Shown: in pieces, positions 56,032 through 64,000 of the stretch | Position numbering within the stretch: the first letter of the stretch is position 1 | How the letters are laid out: each line of letters starts with the position of its first letter | Assembly (NCBI RefSeq): GCF_019703855.1 | Contig: NZ_AP024086.1 | Location: 1,570,501-1,634,500 of the forward strand | Direction: 5' to 3' | DNA from: Desulfomarina profundi | Lineage (GTDB): Bacteria; Desulfobacterota; Desulfobulbia; Desulfobulbales; Desulfocapsaceae | Length of the DNA stretch: 64,000 nucleotides | Made by a program: the position numbers and the translations under genes | The notes under the pieces: model-generated | The model's database searches: none | What the model saw: the letters and a program-made list of their open reading frames with translations, nothing else | Told to the model about the DNA's origin: nothing

Positions 56032-57183
56032 TCAGCGTTTTCTCACCCAGGATCTCAAAAACCAGATCCGCAGCCTTCTCAGAAGCCCCGGCACCTCCGA
56101 GTTTTTTTCTCACTTCTTCAAGAGACTGCAGAACTTCTTTTCTTTCTTCAGTTTCTCCCACAAGCAATAAAAGCTGCTCTGCGATCGTTGCCGCCTTAAC
56201 TTCATCCTGTAAAAGTTCTGTTACAACCTTTTTTCCGGCAATGAGATTAACCAGAGAAAAATATTCAAGTTTTACCAGAAATTTTGCCAGCATATAGGTA
56301 ATTTTTGAGAGTTTATAGGCAATCACCATGGGGGTGGAGAGAATGGCCAATTCAAGGGTCACAGTGCCGGATGCAGCAACCACCGCCTGACAACTGTTCA
56401 TGAGATTATAGTTGTCTTCAGCGACTACCCTGATATCAAGAACAGCTCTGTACCGGCTGAGACCGGCTTCGTCAAGATCGTTTTCCGAAAGGGTTGAGGC
56501 AAGGGGAACAAGAAAAACCGGAGGTTGTTCTCTCAGGTTGGCCGTGATTATTTCTGCCGCTTCAAGAAAAACGGGAAGCAGTGACCTCACTTCCTGTTTT
56601 CGGCTTCCGGGAAGCAGACCGATGCAGCACTTACCGGGGCAATATCATATTTTTCATAAAATTTTTCACTGGTCAGTGTCGGCCTGACACTGTCCAGCAG
56701 GGGGTGGCCGACATACCTGGCATCAACGCCTCTTTTTTTTAAAAAAGATTCTTCAAAAGGCAGAATGACCCCGACTTTATCGGTACGTTCTCTGATGATT
56801 TCTGTTCGGCCCTGTCTCCAGGCCCAGACCTGGGGTGGAATATAATAAAATACGGGAATTCCAATCTTTTTTGCTTTTTTGGCAAGCAACAGGTTAAAAT
56901 CGGGTAAATCGATAAGGATCAGAAGATCGGGAGGATCCAGAACCATTCTTTTTTTCAGGATGGACTGGGCGGAAAAAATATCTTTCAGGCGGGCAACGAC
57001 TTCGACGATTCCAACCACGGAAACTTTTGCAGCATCAAAGAGGATCTCAACTCCAAGGCTCTTGAGTTCATTGCCTCCCATGCCGCAAAACGAGAGATCT
57101 GAAGAGCGCGACTGCAGAGCCCGGACAAGGTTGGCACCATGGAGATCACCGGAGGCCTCCCCGGTGACAATCATTATCTTCAT
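56024..57183 (-). CDS. lpxB: Lipid-A-disaccharide synthase (frameshifted in this sequence)
   Basis: Glycosyltransferase joining UDP-2,3-diacylglucosamine to lipid X in lipid A synthesis. The N-terminal part ([20 protein letters not shown]) and the middle ([17 protein letters not shown]) are in one frame; the part from [20 protein letters not shown] on is in another. One extra base near 56631-56639 (best placed in the G4 run 56636-56639, giving [15 protein letters not shown]) restores 386 aa, close to E. coli LpxB (382). Essential in most Gram-negatives. It lies between an NAD-dependent oxidoreductase gene and the Smr gene on one transcript. Confidence 0.9.
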
Positions 57184-57197
57184 CTCATTGAAAAAGT

Positions 57198-58172
57198 TTA
57201 TGGCTGTTTCAATTCTTTAAACAGGGCAAGCTGCTGATGCTCCTTGATCTGCTCTATGACCTGCAGGGCAACATCCAGTGCCCTTCGGCCTTCCAGCCCT
57301 GACACAACTGGCTTTGAGCGGTCTTTTATGTGGTGAACAAATGACTCTATTTCACTGCGAAGGGCATCTCCACCACTGAACTCTTTGACATCTATTTTCT
57401 GCTTGGGCATACCACTTTCCTGCAGTTCATCAGAAAGCTCTATGATCATCACCTTTTTATTGCCGAAATCCACATTGATGTACGAACCGGGCTGGAAAAT
57501 ACGCATTTTCCGCATATTGGTCCGCGATATCCTGCTGACGGTAACATTCGCTGTCGCCCCGTTTTCAAAGATTAACCTGGCATTGGCAATATCAGTGGTT
57601 CGGGTTGCCACAGGTGCTCCAACCGTATGGATGGTCTTGAGAGGAGATTTGATAATATTCAATATAATATCAATATCATGGATCATCAGATCCAGGACAA
57701 CATCAACATCTGAACCCCTGTTCTTAAATGTTGCAATCCTGTTGCTCTCTATGAAAACCGGGGTTGTGAGAAAAGGTTCCATGGCTTGGACGGCAGGATT
57801 GAATCGTTCAAGATGCCCCACCTGCAGAATAAGATCATTTTTTTCAGCTTCTGCAATTAAACCGTCCGCTTCCTCAAGAGTTACCGTTATCGGTTTTTCC
57901 AGGAGAATATCCTTGCCGGCCTTGAGACAGTCCAGTGCCACTTCAAAATGTAAAGGTGTCGGCACAACGATGGACAGAGCATCAATCTCGGGGAGAAGCG
58001 TCCTGTAATCCTGAAAAAACTGACAATTGCACTCCCCGGCAACCATCTGGCCTTGGTCAGAATCCGTATCCGCTATGCCAACCAGATTAACAGATTCAAT
58101 ATCCGCATATTTCTGGGCATGAAACCTGCCCAGGTATCCGGTACCAATAACACCAACATTTAACATTGTCAT
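57198..58172 (-). CDS. Gfo/Idh/MocA-family oxidoreductase (possible GnnA-like)
   Basis: 324 aa with an N-terminal NAD(P) Rossmann fold ([18 protein letters not shown]) and the EKPIT motif whose lysine is catalytic in the family, followed by the alpha/beta substrate domain. It starts 15 bp before lpxB. In Acidithiobacillus and Leptospira the oxidoreductase GnnA, encoded among lpx genes, oxidises UDP-GlcNAc at C3 so that GnnB can add an amine, giving amide-linked lipid A. The position suggests a similar role, but no GnnB-like aminotransferase is in the window. Confidence 0.82.
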   Translation of the reverse strand: MTMLNVGVIGTGYLGRFHAQKYADIESVNLVGIADTDSDQGQMVAGECNCQFFQDYRTLLPEIDALSIVVPTPLHFEVALDCLKAGKDILLEKPITVTLEEADGLIAEAEKNDLILQVGHLERFNPAVQAMEPFLTTPVFIESNRIATFKNRGSDVDVVLDLMIHDIDIILNIIKSPLKTIHTVGAPVATRTTDIANARLIFENGATANVTVSRISRTNMRKMRIFQPGSYINVDFGNKKVMIIELSDELQESGMPKQKIDVKEFSGGDALRSEIESFVHHIKDRSKPVVSGLEGRRALDVALQVIEQIKEHQQLALFKELKQP

Positions 58173-58187
58173 AATTGATGGTCTCGT

Positions 58188-58224
58188 AAAAAGCTGAGCA
58201 TATCAGTTATATGAGAGCTTTTTT
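58188..58224. terminator. Bidirectional terminator between livF and the oxidoreductase gene
   Basis: AAAAGCT/AGCTTTT arms enclose an inner GCATAT/ATATGA pair. A-tract on the left and T-tract on the right let it work in both directions; on the minus strand it follows the oxidoreductase start region. Immediately left lies the GATGGTCTCGTAAAAA motif shared with the palindrome at 52.5 kb. Confidence 0.55.
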
Positions 58225-58279
58225 ATTTTCATTGCGACTCAGAAATCGAGTTAAAAGGCTATTTATGGTTAAGCACTGA

Positions 58280-58993
58280 CTAAATACCAAGATAGGCCTT
58301 CTGGATTTCGGCATTCCCCAAGAGCTCTTCAGCTCTGCCTGCAAGGGTTATCTTTCCGTTTTCCATCACATAACCTCTGTCGGCAATATGGAGTGCCTGG
58401 TTGGCGTTCTGTTCCACAAGAAAAATGGTTGTACCGCTCTCTTTATTAATTTTCTTTATAATTTCAAAAACCTGCTTAATGACAAGAGGAGCCAGCCCCA
58501 TGGACGGTTCATCCAGCAGCATCAGCTTGGGCCTGGCCATAAGGGCCCGGGACATGGCAAGCATCTGCTGCTCTCCCCCTGAAAGCGTTCCGCCGTCCTG
58601 ATTTTTACGTTCGGCAAGAATCGGAAAAAGATCAAAAACATAGTCAATATCTTTTTTTATTTCCTGATGATCCGATCGGAGAAAGGCACCCATGTCAAGA
58701 TTTTCCCTTACAGTCAACAACGGAAAAATATGCCGCCCTTCGGGAACCTGGCAGATTCCCATGCGAACTATTTCATCCGGTTCCTTATCCTGAATTTCCT
58801 CGCCAAGAAAAGATATTTTCCCCGCACGGGAGGGTACAACCCCACAGATCGTCATGAGTGTTGTGGATTTGCCGGCCCCGTTGGCACCGATCAAGGTAAT
58901 GATTTCGCCTTCGTTAATTTCCAGGGACACATCCTTAATAGCCAGGATATTCCCGTATCCAGCCTGTACATTCTGTAATTTAAGCATCGACAT
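58280..58993 (-). CDS. livF: Branched-chain amino acid ABC transporter ATPase LivF
   Basis: 237 aa from ATG 58993, overlapping the end of livG; an upstream start would extend far into livG. ABC motifs: Walker A GANGAGKST, Q-loop ICQVPEGRHIFP (typical of LivF), signature LSGGEQQ, Walker B LMLLDEPSMGLAP and the H-loop region FLVEQNA. Last gene of livKHMGF. Start could also be ATG 58987. Confidence 0.94.
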   Translation of the reverse strand: MSMLKLQNVQAGYGNILAIKDVSLEINEGEIITLIGANGAGKSTTLMTICGVVPSRAGKISFLGEEIQDKEPDEIVRMGICQVPEGRHIFPLLTVRENLDMGAFLRSDHQEIKKDIDYVFDLFPILAERKNQDGGTLSGGEQQMLAMSRALMARPKLMLLDEPSMGLAPLVIKQVFEIIKKINKESGTTIFLVEQNANQALHIADRGYVMENGKITLAGRAEELLGNAEIQKAYLGI

Positions 58994-59777
58994 CTTCCCC
59001 CAGGTAGGCCTTGATAACTGCAGGATTTTCGCGGATTTCAGCAGGGGTTCCCTGGGCAATTTTCTTACCGTAATCCATTACGAAAATCCTGTCTGACAGA
59101 CTCATCACCAGCTTCATATCATGTTCTATCAGCAGGATAGCCTGGCCATCGGCGGATATCTCTTTTATAAGTTCAACAAGTTCCAGAGTTTCTTGTGGAT
59201 TCATTCCTGCCGCCGGTTCATCCAGAAGCAGAAGGAGTGGTTCTGTTGCCAGGGCTCTGGCAATCTCCAGTCTTCTCTGCCCTCCATAGGGTAGATTTTC
59301 TGCAAATTCATTGGAATATTGCTCAAGTCCAACCTTCTGCAGGATGGCATAACTGGTCTCAAGAATAGACTGTTCCTCTTCACGGGTAGCCCTGTTCCTC
59401 AAGATCGCGCCAAGAATAAAAGCTTTTGTCCGGCAATGCCTTCCTATCATTACGTTTTCAAGAACCGTCATTTTCGGAAAAAGCCTGATGTTCTGGAACG
59501 TCCTGGCAAGACCTTTTTCCGTAACCTGATTCGGTTTCAGTCCTTTCAGACTTTCACTTTTTCCGGTTTTGGGAGAAGTTAACAGAACTTCCCCCGCTGT
59601 CGGCATATAAATACCTGTCACACAATTAAAAAAGGTCGTCTTACCGGCACCGTTCGGACCTATGAGGGCGACAATCTCTCCGCCATATACATCAAGATCC
59701 AATGCATTCAGAGCACGAATACCTCCGAAATCCATGGTCAGGCCGGTAACATTCAATATCGGACTGTTCATCATCAA
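58980..59777 (-). CDS. livG: Branched-chain amino acid ABC transporter ATPase LivG
   Basis: 265 aa. Walker A GPNGAGKTTFF, the LivG-type RTFQNIRLFPKMTVLENVM Q-loop, signature LPYGGQRRLEIARAL (in place of LSGGQ, normal for LivG), Walker B LLLLDEPAAGMNP and H-loop IEHDMKLV. It pairs with LivF to power the LivHM channel. Preceded by livM 34 bp upstream. Confidence 0.95.
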   Translation of the reverse strand: MMMNSPILNVTGLTMDFGGIRALNALDLDVYGGEIVALIGPNGAGKTTFFNCVTGIYMPTAGEVLLTSPKTGKSESLKGLKPNQVTEKGLARTFQNIRLFPKMTVLENVMIGRHCRTKAFILGAILRNRATREEEQSILETSYAILQKVGLEQYSNEFAENLPYGGQRRLEIARALATEPLLLLLDEPAAGMNPQETLELVELIKEISADGQAILLIEHDMKLVMSLSDRIFVMDYGKKIAQGTPAEIRENPAVIKAYLGEDVDA

Positions 59778-59811
59778 GGTTTTTTTAAATTATTTATTAT
59801 TTATTTATTTT

Positions 59812-61035
59812 TTATTTTCTGTTTTTCAGGTCAATATCCTCTGCCTTATACGTCCGGCGGATATTTGCTATCATTCCCTGCGGCCTGAAAACCATCATAG
59901 CAACCATAACGCCACCGAATGCAAGCATCCTGTACTCAGACAGGGCCCTGAGATACTCCGGCATTAGAATAAGAATCAAGGCACCCAGGATGACACCGAC
60001 AATCGACCCCATACCTCCCAGGACAACAATGGAAAGAATAATAGCTGACTCAAGAAAGGTAAAACTGGCCGGATTGATAAATGTGGTTTTTGCGGCAAAG
60101 ACCACCCCCATGAGTCCCGCCCAGAACGCTCCCAGTGAAAAGGCAACAAGCTTGGTTTTTCTTTTATCAATTCCCATGGCCTGACAGGCTATCTCATCCT
60201 CTCTCAGGGCAATCCATGCCCGGCCCAGACGTGAATCCTGAAGCCTGTTTACCACAAAAATCGTGACAATCACGCCCAATACCATAAGGTAATAAATATA
60301 AATAATGGATGCTTCCAGAGACAGATCAATACCGAAAAATCCGGGTCTCGGGATATTGGAAATACCACTGGGCCCTTTGGAAAATTCCCCCCAGTTTTCA
60401 AGAATAAGCCTGATTATTTCTCCAAAACCAAGCGTCACGATCGCCAGATAATCCCCGCGAAGCCGAAGAACAGGAAACCCGAGAAGAATACCAAAAAGAG
60501 CAGCAAGACAACCGCCTAATGGCAGAACAGTCCAGAAACCGAGATGAAAGTGAAGATTCAAAAGAGCATATGAATAGGCACCCACGGCATAGAAGGCAAC
60601 AAACCCCAGATCCAACAGACCGGCCATGCCGACAACGATATTCAATCCAAGTCCCAGCACCACATACATCAAGGCGGTGATCATCACGTTTGTCTGATAC
60701 GAAGAAAAGACAAATGGAAAAGCGATGGAAAATGCCAGAAGAACAGTCACCAGAATATTCTTTTTCTTTTTATCCATCAAAAGAGTATGGATAAAACTTT
60801 CAGCCTTCTGTTCTTTCTTTTTCTCAGATGTTTTCGGCTGTAATTGCCTGTATTTGTAAAACCTGATCAACAGGTAGATCAGGAATGTACCAACTGCCAC
60901 ATAGAGCACATTATTCCATCTCCAGCGAATAATCCTTTCAATAGGGTCGACCTTGATAACCATCAGGGGAAAGGTCAAAAAGACAAACCAGAGGGAAATA
61001 CCAACGGCTTTTTTCAATTCTTTTACTGAAATCAT
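59812..61035 (-). CDS. livM: Branched-chain amino acid ABC transporter permease LivM
   Basis: 407 aa, about 10 hydrophobic segments, and the permease signature around GLNIVVGMAGLLDLGFVAFYAVGAY. The N-terminal extension of about 90 residues with two extra hydrophobic segments and a Lys-rich loop resembles the longer enterobacterial LivM. The EAA-like loop is at GRAWIALREDEIACQAMGID. It starts 6 bp after livH. Confidence 0.93.
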   Translation of the reverse strand: MISVKELKKAVGISLWFVFLTFPLMVIKVDPIERIIRWRWNNVLYVAVGTFLIYLLIRFYKYRQLQPKTSEKKKEQKAESFIHTLLMDKKKKNILVTVLLAFSIAFPFVFSSYQTNVMITALMYVVLGLGLNIVVGMAGLLDLGFVAFYAVGAYSYALLNLHFHLGFWTVLPLGGCLAALFGILLGFPVLRLRGDYLAIVTLGFGEIIRLILENWGEFSKGPSGISNIPRPGFFGIDLSLEASIIYIYYLMVLGVIVTIFVVNRLQDSRLGRAWIALREDEIACQAMGIDKRKTKLVAFSLGAFWAGLMGVVFAAKTTFINPASFTFLESAIILSIVVLGGMGSIVGVILGALILILMPEYLRALSEYRMLAFGGVMVAMMVFRPQGMIANIRRTYKAEDIDLKNRK

Positions 61036-61041
61036 TGTGTA

Positions 61042-61949
61042 TTATACTTTCTGTGTTTCAGATTTTCCTAATAATCCGGATGGTTTGAAGATAAGAATGA
61101 GCACAAGAAGAGAAAAGGCAAAAACATCTTCATAGTCACTTGAAACATATCCGGTAGCAAAACTCTCCGTAAGCCCCAGAACAACACTGCCAAGAACAGC
61201 GCCGGGAATTGACCCGATACCTCCCAGAACAGCTGCTGTAAACGCCTTGATTCCAGCTATAAAACCAATATAAAAATTAATCTGACCGATATGGGAGGCA
61301 ATAAGAAGGCCACCTATCGCGGCGAGGGCGGAACCGATTATGAAAGTGGCGGAAATAATATTGTTCACATTGATTCCCACCAGCATTGCCATGGTCCTGT
61401 CCTGTGCGGTGGCACGCATGGCTTTTCCTATTCGGGTAAACTTGATGATATAGGTAAGAATCAGCATCACAACAGTAGTTGCTATCATGATGACCAGGTC
61501 TGTGGAGCCGACGATATGAGCAATTGGCTCCATGAATTCAAAATCAGGAATCAGGGCGGGAAATGGCAGAAAATCTGAAGTCTGTGCCAGCAGAACATAA
61601 TTCTGGAGAAAAATGGACATGCCAATGGCACTGATGAGTGGAGATAACCTCGGGCATGACGCAGGGGTTTGTACGCTATCTTCTCTATTGTGTAACCATA
61701 GGCACTTGACCACACTGCAGCAGCAACACCGGCAATGATTATGATCGCCAGCAGGGGAAAGCCGTAGATGGAGAGAACAGTGGCTACAATAAAAGCCGTA
61801 AAGGCACCGATCATATAGATTTCACCATGGGCAAAATTTATAAGACCGATGATACCGTAAACCATTGTATACCCCAACGCGATAAGCGCATAGATGGAAC
61901 CGCGGGTCAGACCACTGAAAAAAAGTTCAATAAAATATGAAAAGTCCAT
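61042..61949 (-). CDS. livH: Branched-chain amino acid ABC transporter permease LivH (frameshifted in this sequence)
   Basis: The N-terminal part (SGLTRGSIYALIALGYTMVY, GLINFAHGEIYMIGA) ends in a frame with a stop at 61551. Homology continues from KPLRHA into another frame with PRLSPLISAIGMSIFLQNYV to 61042. One extra C in the GGG/CCC run at 61652-61654 restores APRLSPLISAIG and a 302-aa protein, the usual LivH length. The EAA loop (TRIGKAMRATAQDRTMAMLVG) and C-terminal GLTESFATGYV are complete. Between livK and livM in the operon. Confidence 0.9.
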
Positions 61950-62031
61950 AAAAAATCACAAAAAATTACCTGAACCGAAGTGATTGAAAAATCACCCACT
62001 TCAGCCCAGGTAGATTAATATTGTATTAATG

Positions 62032-63162
62032 CTAGTTAACTTCTACAAACTTTGCATTTTCAACTTTATAGACAGAGAAACCGACACCGATGGCATCACC
62101 TTTATCATTAAAATAGATTTTTCCAACAGGGGTATCAACCTTTTCAGTCTGGAGTACTTTCTTCAGAGCTGCAAGATCCGTTGAACCTGCTTTATCGATG
62201 GCGTTAAGAAGCGCAAGAACGGCAGAATAGGCGTTCTCATAGAATGCACCCGGATCTGATTTATACTCGGCCTTATGTTCCTCAATAGCAACCTTGGATA
62301 ACGGATTTTTGGAATTATCTTTTGGTCCTGATGCATAGGCACCTTCAGCACTCTTTCCGGCGACCTTGATGAAGGTCATATCCTTCACACCGTCATCGGA
62401 AATAAACGTTGTCTTCAGCCGTTTTTTCTTCATCAGCCCAACAATTTTAGAGGCTTCAGGATGGTATCCACCAAAAATAACCGCTTCTGCTCCGGACTTC
62501 CTGATTTTCTGAACTATTGCTGAATAATCAACGGCTCCGGGGGTAACACCTTCATAGAGAACAACTTTTCCCTTACCGGATTCCTCAATGAATTTCTTGG
62601 CGAATTCCGCAAAACCTTTCCCGTAATCACCTTTATCATGAACAACAGCAATTTTAGTATATCCGAGCTTACCAAGAGCAAAATCCACATCAACCTTGGC
62701 CTGGGCATCATCCGGGGCAATGGTTCTGAAGAAATTGGGGTAGTCGCCGCTCTTGGTCAGTGCCGGGTTCGTAGCTGATGGAGACATGACAAGAATGCCA
62801 GCATTATTATATATGGGCAGAGCAGCTTTTGTTGCACCTGAACAGATATGACCAAGGACAACCTGAGCACCTTCCGTCACGAGCTTGGTTGCAGTATTTG
62901 TGGCAATTTCAGGCTTACAGACATCGTCTTCGATGAGCAGCTCAACCATTTTACCATTAATTCCACCATTGGCGTTGACCTTTTTCACCACAAGCTTGGC
63001 TGCATTTACAGAAGGTAATCCATAGGATGCAAGGTCACCACTATGGGGACCGGCAACACCTAACTTGATAGTATCACCGGCCATACCACTCACCGGCAGG
63101 GAAAGGGCCATTAAGACACAAGCTGCAGTAGAAACAAATTTACCAGTTAGAGCTAACTTCAT
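62032..63162 (-). CDS. livK: Branched-chain amino acid ABC transporter substrate-binding protein LivK
   Basis: 376-aa periplasmic binding protein. Signal peptide of about 29 residues (hydrophobic core to SGMAG-DT), then the type I binding fold with IKLGVAGPHSGDLASYG and a C-terminal YSVYKVENAKFVEVN-like end. Typical ligand-loop stretches include HICSGATKAALPIYNNAGI and SPSATNPALT. AGGGAGGAG precedes the ATG. Ligand could be Leu/Ile/Val or a related amino acid. First gene of livKHMGF; livH lies about 80 bp away. Confidence 0.94.
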   Translation of the reverse strand: MKLALTGKFVSTAACVLMALSLPVSGMAGDTIKLGVAGPHSGDLASYGLPSVNAAKLVVKKVNANGGINGKMVELLIEDDVCKPEIATNTATKLVTEGAQVVLGHICSGATKAALPIYNNAGILVMSPSATNPALTKSGDYPNFFRTIAPDDAQAKVDVDFALGKLGYTKIAVVHDKGDYGKGFAEFAKKFIEESGKGKVVLYEGVTPGAVDYSAIVQKIRKSGAEAVIFGGYHPEASKIVGLMKKKRLKTTFISDDGVKDMTFIKVAGKSAEGAYASGPKDNSKNPLSKVAIEEHKAEYKSDPGAFYENAYSAVLALLNAIDKAGSTDLAALKKVLQTEKVDTPVGKIYFNDKGDAIGVGFSVYKVENAKFVEVN

Positions 63163-63197
63163 TTTCTCCTCCCTCTAAATGAAATGATTTAAACAGA

Positions 63198-63227
63198 TAT
63201 ACAGTACTCGCCCTGTTACCCTCTCAA
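63198..63227 (-). promoter_or_regulatory. Possible sigma-70 promoter of livK
   Basis: On the minus strand TTGAGA (63222-63227), an 18-bp spacer and TGTATA (63198-63203), about 35 bp before the livK ATG. Confidence 0.35.
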
Positions 63228-63404
63228 CCTTTAACGGCAAAGAAAAGAGCAAGCAAATCCTGCGGCATGATATTAGTCTTTTACTACCGATTTTGCAAAA
63301 TCAAAAATCAAAAATGGTGTTTTTAATCACCTCATTCATTATATGCACTTAATATCAGCCAGTTATGATTAAAAATAACAGACACTCCGACCACTTTTAC
63401 CAAC

Positions 63405-63447
63405 GTAACTGGTCACAGGATTTGTAACTCGGTGTTTTCATCCACAT
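63405..63447 (+). repeat. Dispersed repeat A, copy 3
   Basis: GTAACTGGTCACAGGATTTG then TAACTCGGTGTTTTCATCCACA, only one or two bases different from copy 1. It lies in the divergent livK/lpxK space. Confidence 0.8.
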
Positions 63448-63860
63448 CAAACCTGCAAGTGACCTAAGTCTGGAGAAACGGTTTTTGTTATATCAAAAAT
63501 AATTAGTTCATGTCAAACTATTATTGATAAACAAAGCGATATATCCCAATTATCTTCATAATCCCTGCCGTATTCCGAGCAAATAAGTTTATTCTCACAA
63601 AACCTTTTTTCCCACAACTCCAATCCGGTTGAGTTTCATGGTAAACCGGATTTTGTTAAGAGCTCCCCCCCCTATTTATTATCAGTTTAAACGTTGTCAG
63701 GCTCAATATTTTCAGAGTTTTCATTTACTGAAGTGCAGGATTCAGGTATGAATGGTATTTTCAAATAAAGTTGAAATTTTATGCCGCCACTGGATTACCG
63801 TTACTACAGTTTTCTGACGGTGAAAACATTTGAACCTGCCAGTTCGCTGAAGGTGTTATT

Positions 63861-64000
63861 TTGAACAGCAAGTTAGATTTTCTTTTTTCCCTGGGTCGTC
63901 CCCTCAGTCCTGTTTATGCCAGCCTGATGGCCCTGAGAGCTTTTCTGTACAGAAAAAATATTTTAAAAATTCATTCCCTTCCTGTTCCTGTGATATCAAT
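63861..64000 (+). CDS. lpxK: Tetraacyldisaccharide 4'-kinase LpxK, N-terminal part (cut by window edge)
   Basis: A TTG start with GAAGGT upstream opens a frame that runs off the right edge after 46 codons. The sequence LDFLFSLGRPLSPVYASLMA, then LRAFLYRKNILKIHSLPVPV, has the N-terminal membrane-associated helix and the P-V-P-V-I-S lead-in that in LpxK precedes the VGN(I/L)T-x-GGTGKTP P-loop. LpxK phosphorylates the 4' position of the lipid A precursor made by LpxB. The P-loop itself lies outside the window, so the call is tentative. Confidence 0.6.
   Translation, partial: MNSKLDFLFSLGRPLSPVYASLMALRAFLYRKNILKIHSLPVPVIS

Larger units (their letters stand above)
63163..63860. other. Intergenic region between livK and lpxK
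   Basis: About 700 bp, AT-rich, no gene recognised. It holds the likely livK promoter, repeat A copy 3, an eight-C run near 63666-63673, and nothing else I can name. With the homopolymer error rate seen elsewhere, a small frameshifted gene here cannot be excluded. Confidence 0.5.

Noticed and set aside
63666-63673. Eight-C run before lpxK as a phase-variation tract
   Set aside because: It lies outside any recognised gene and about 190 bp before the lpxK start, with no promoter spacing that it could alter.
1-64000. CRISPR arrays, prophage or defence islands
   Set aside because: No regularly spaced repeats, no phage structural or integrase genes and no recognisable defence proteins were found; the helicase-exonuclease fusion matches a DNA-repair pair better than a defence system.

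Overview
The window reads as one chromosomal segment of an anaerobic Gram-negative bacterium, most likely a sulfate-reducer-type Desulfobacterota (Desulfobulbales-like). This is inferred from gene content: a di-heme B-type succinate dehydrogenase/fumarate reductase (sdhCAB order), LL-diaminopimelate aminotransferase, an FmdE-like protein, a C4-dicarboxylate TRAP system under sigma-54 control, a DUF4911-miaB pair, and lipid A genes. No rRNA, phage, IS transposase or CRISPR array was seen. One tRNA (His, GTG) is present.

Layout. 1-3 kb: end of an fmdE-like gene, a fused hisHF, a small lipoprotein. 3.1-9.7 kb: dctB-dctD two-component system, then dctPQM with a well-formed sigma-54 promoter. 9.8-15.7 kb: ispH, dapL, pepN, a tiny membrane-anchored di-heme cytochrome. 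15.8-20.5 kb: a geranylgeranyl-reductase-family flavoprotein and sdhCAB. 20.8-26.2 kb: DUF445 protein, rlmN, radical SAM protein, serC, trmL. 26.4-33.4 kb: comEA-like gene, miaA, recJ; then, after about 840 bp of AT-rich non-coding DNA, purB-DUF4911-miaB. 33.4-40.4 kb: parC/parE, a Zn-binding protein, cutA, coaX, ldcA, an SH3b protein. 40.6-48.4 kb: a 970-aa helicase-exonuclease fusion, a prephenate dehydratase-ACT-prephenate dehydrogenase fusion, a Zn-ribbon protein, tRNA-His, an alpha/beta hydrolase, dCMP deaminase. 48.0-58.2 kb: trmN6-comM-two unknown genes, queD, tviB, a molybdopterin-binding protein, Smr protein, lpxB and a Gfo/Idh/MocA dehydrogenase. 58.3-64 kb: a complete livKHMGF branched-chain amino acid transporter and the first 46 codons of lpxK.

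The most interesting proteins are fusions. One polypeptide joins an MrfA-type (YprA, DUF1998) helicase to an MrfB-type (YprB) DEDDy exonuclease, which are separate adjacent genes in Bacillus subtilis and act in mitomycin-lesion repair. Another joins PheA-like, ACT and TyrA domains without chorismate mutase. HisHF and PurB both look much more like their eukaryotic counterparts than like the usual bacterial enzymes.

An important caveat: seven genes (ispH, the GGR-family flavoprotein, recJ, comM, the molybdopterin-binding gene, lpxB, livH) are each broken by one or two single-base losses, nearly all in short homopolymers. Adding back one base per break restores a full-length, family-sized protein every time, and ispH and lpxB are normally essential. 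Homopolymer undercalling in the assembly is the simplest explanation. These genes are annotated at their restored extents.

Short dispersed repeats (a ~42-bp element in three copies, a diverged ~85-bp element in two, and a 127-bp MITE-like palindrome) sit in intergenic spaces.
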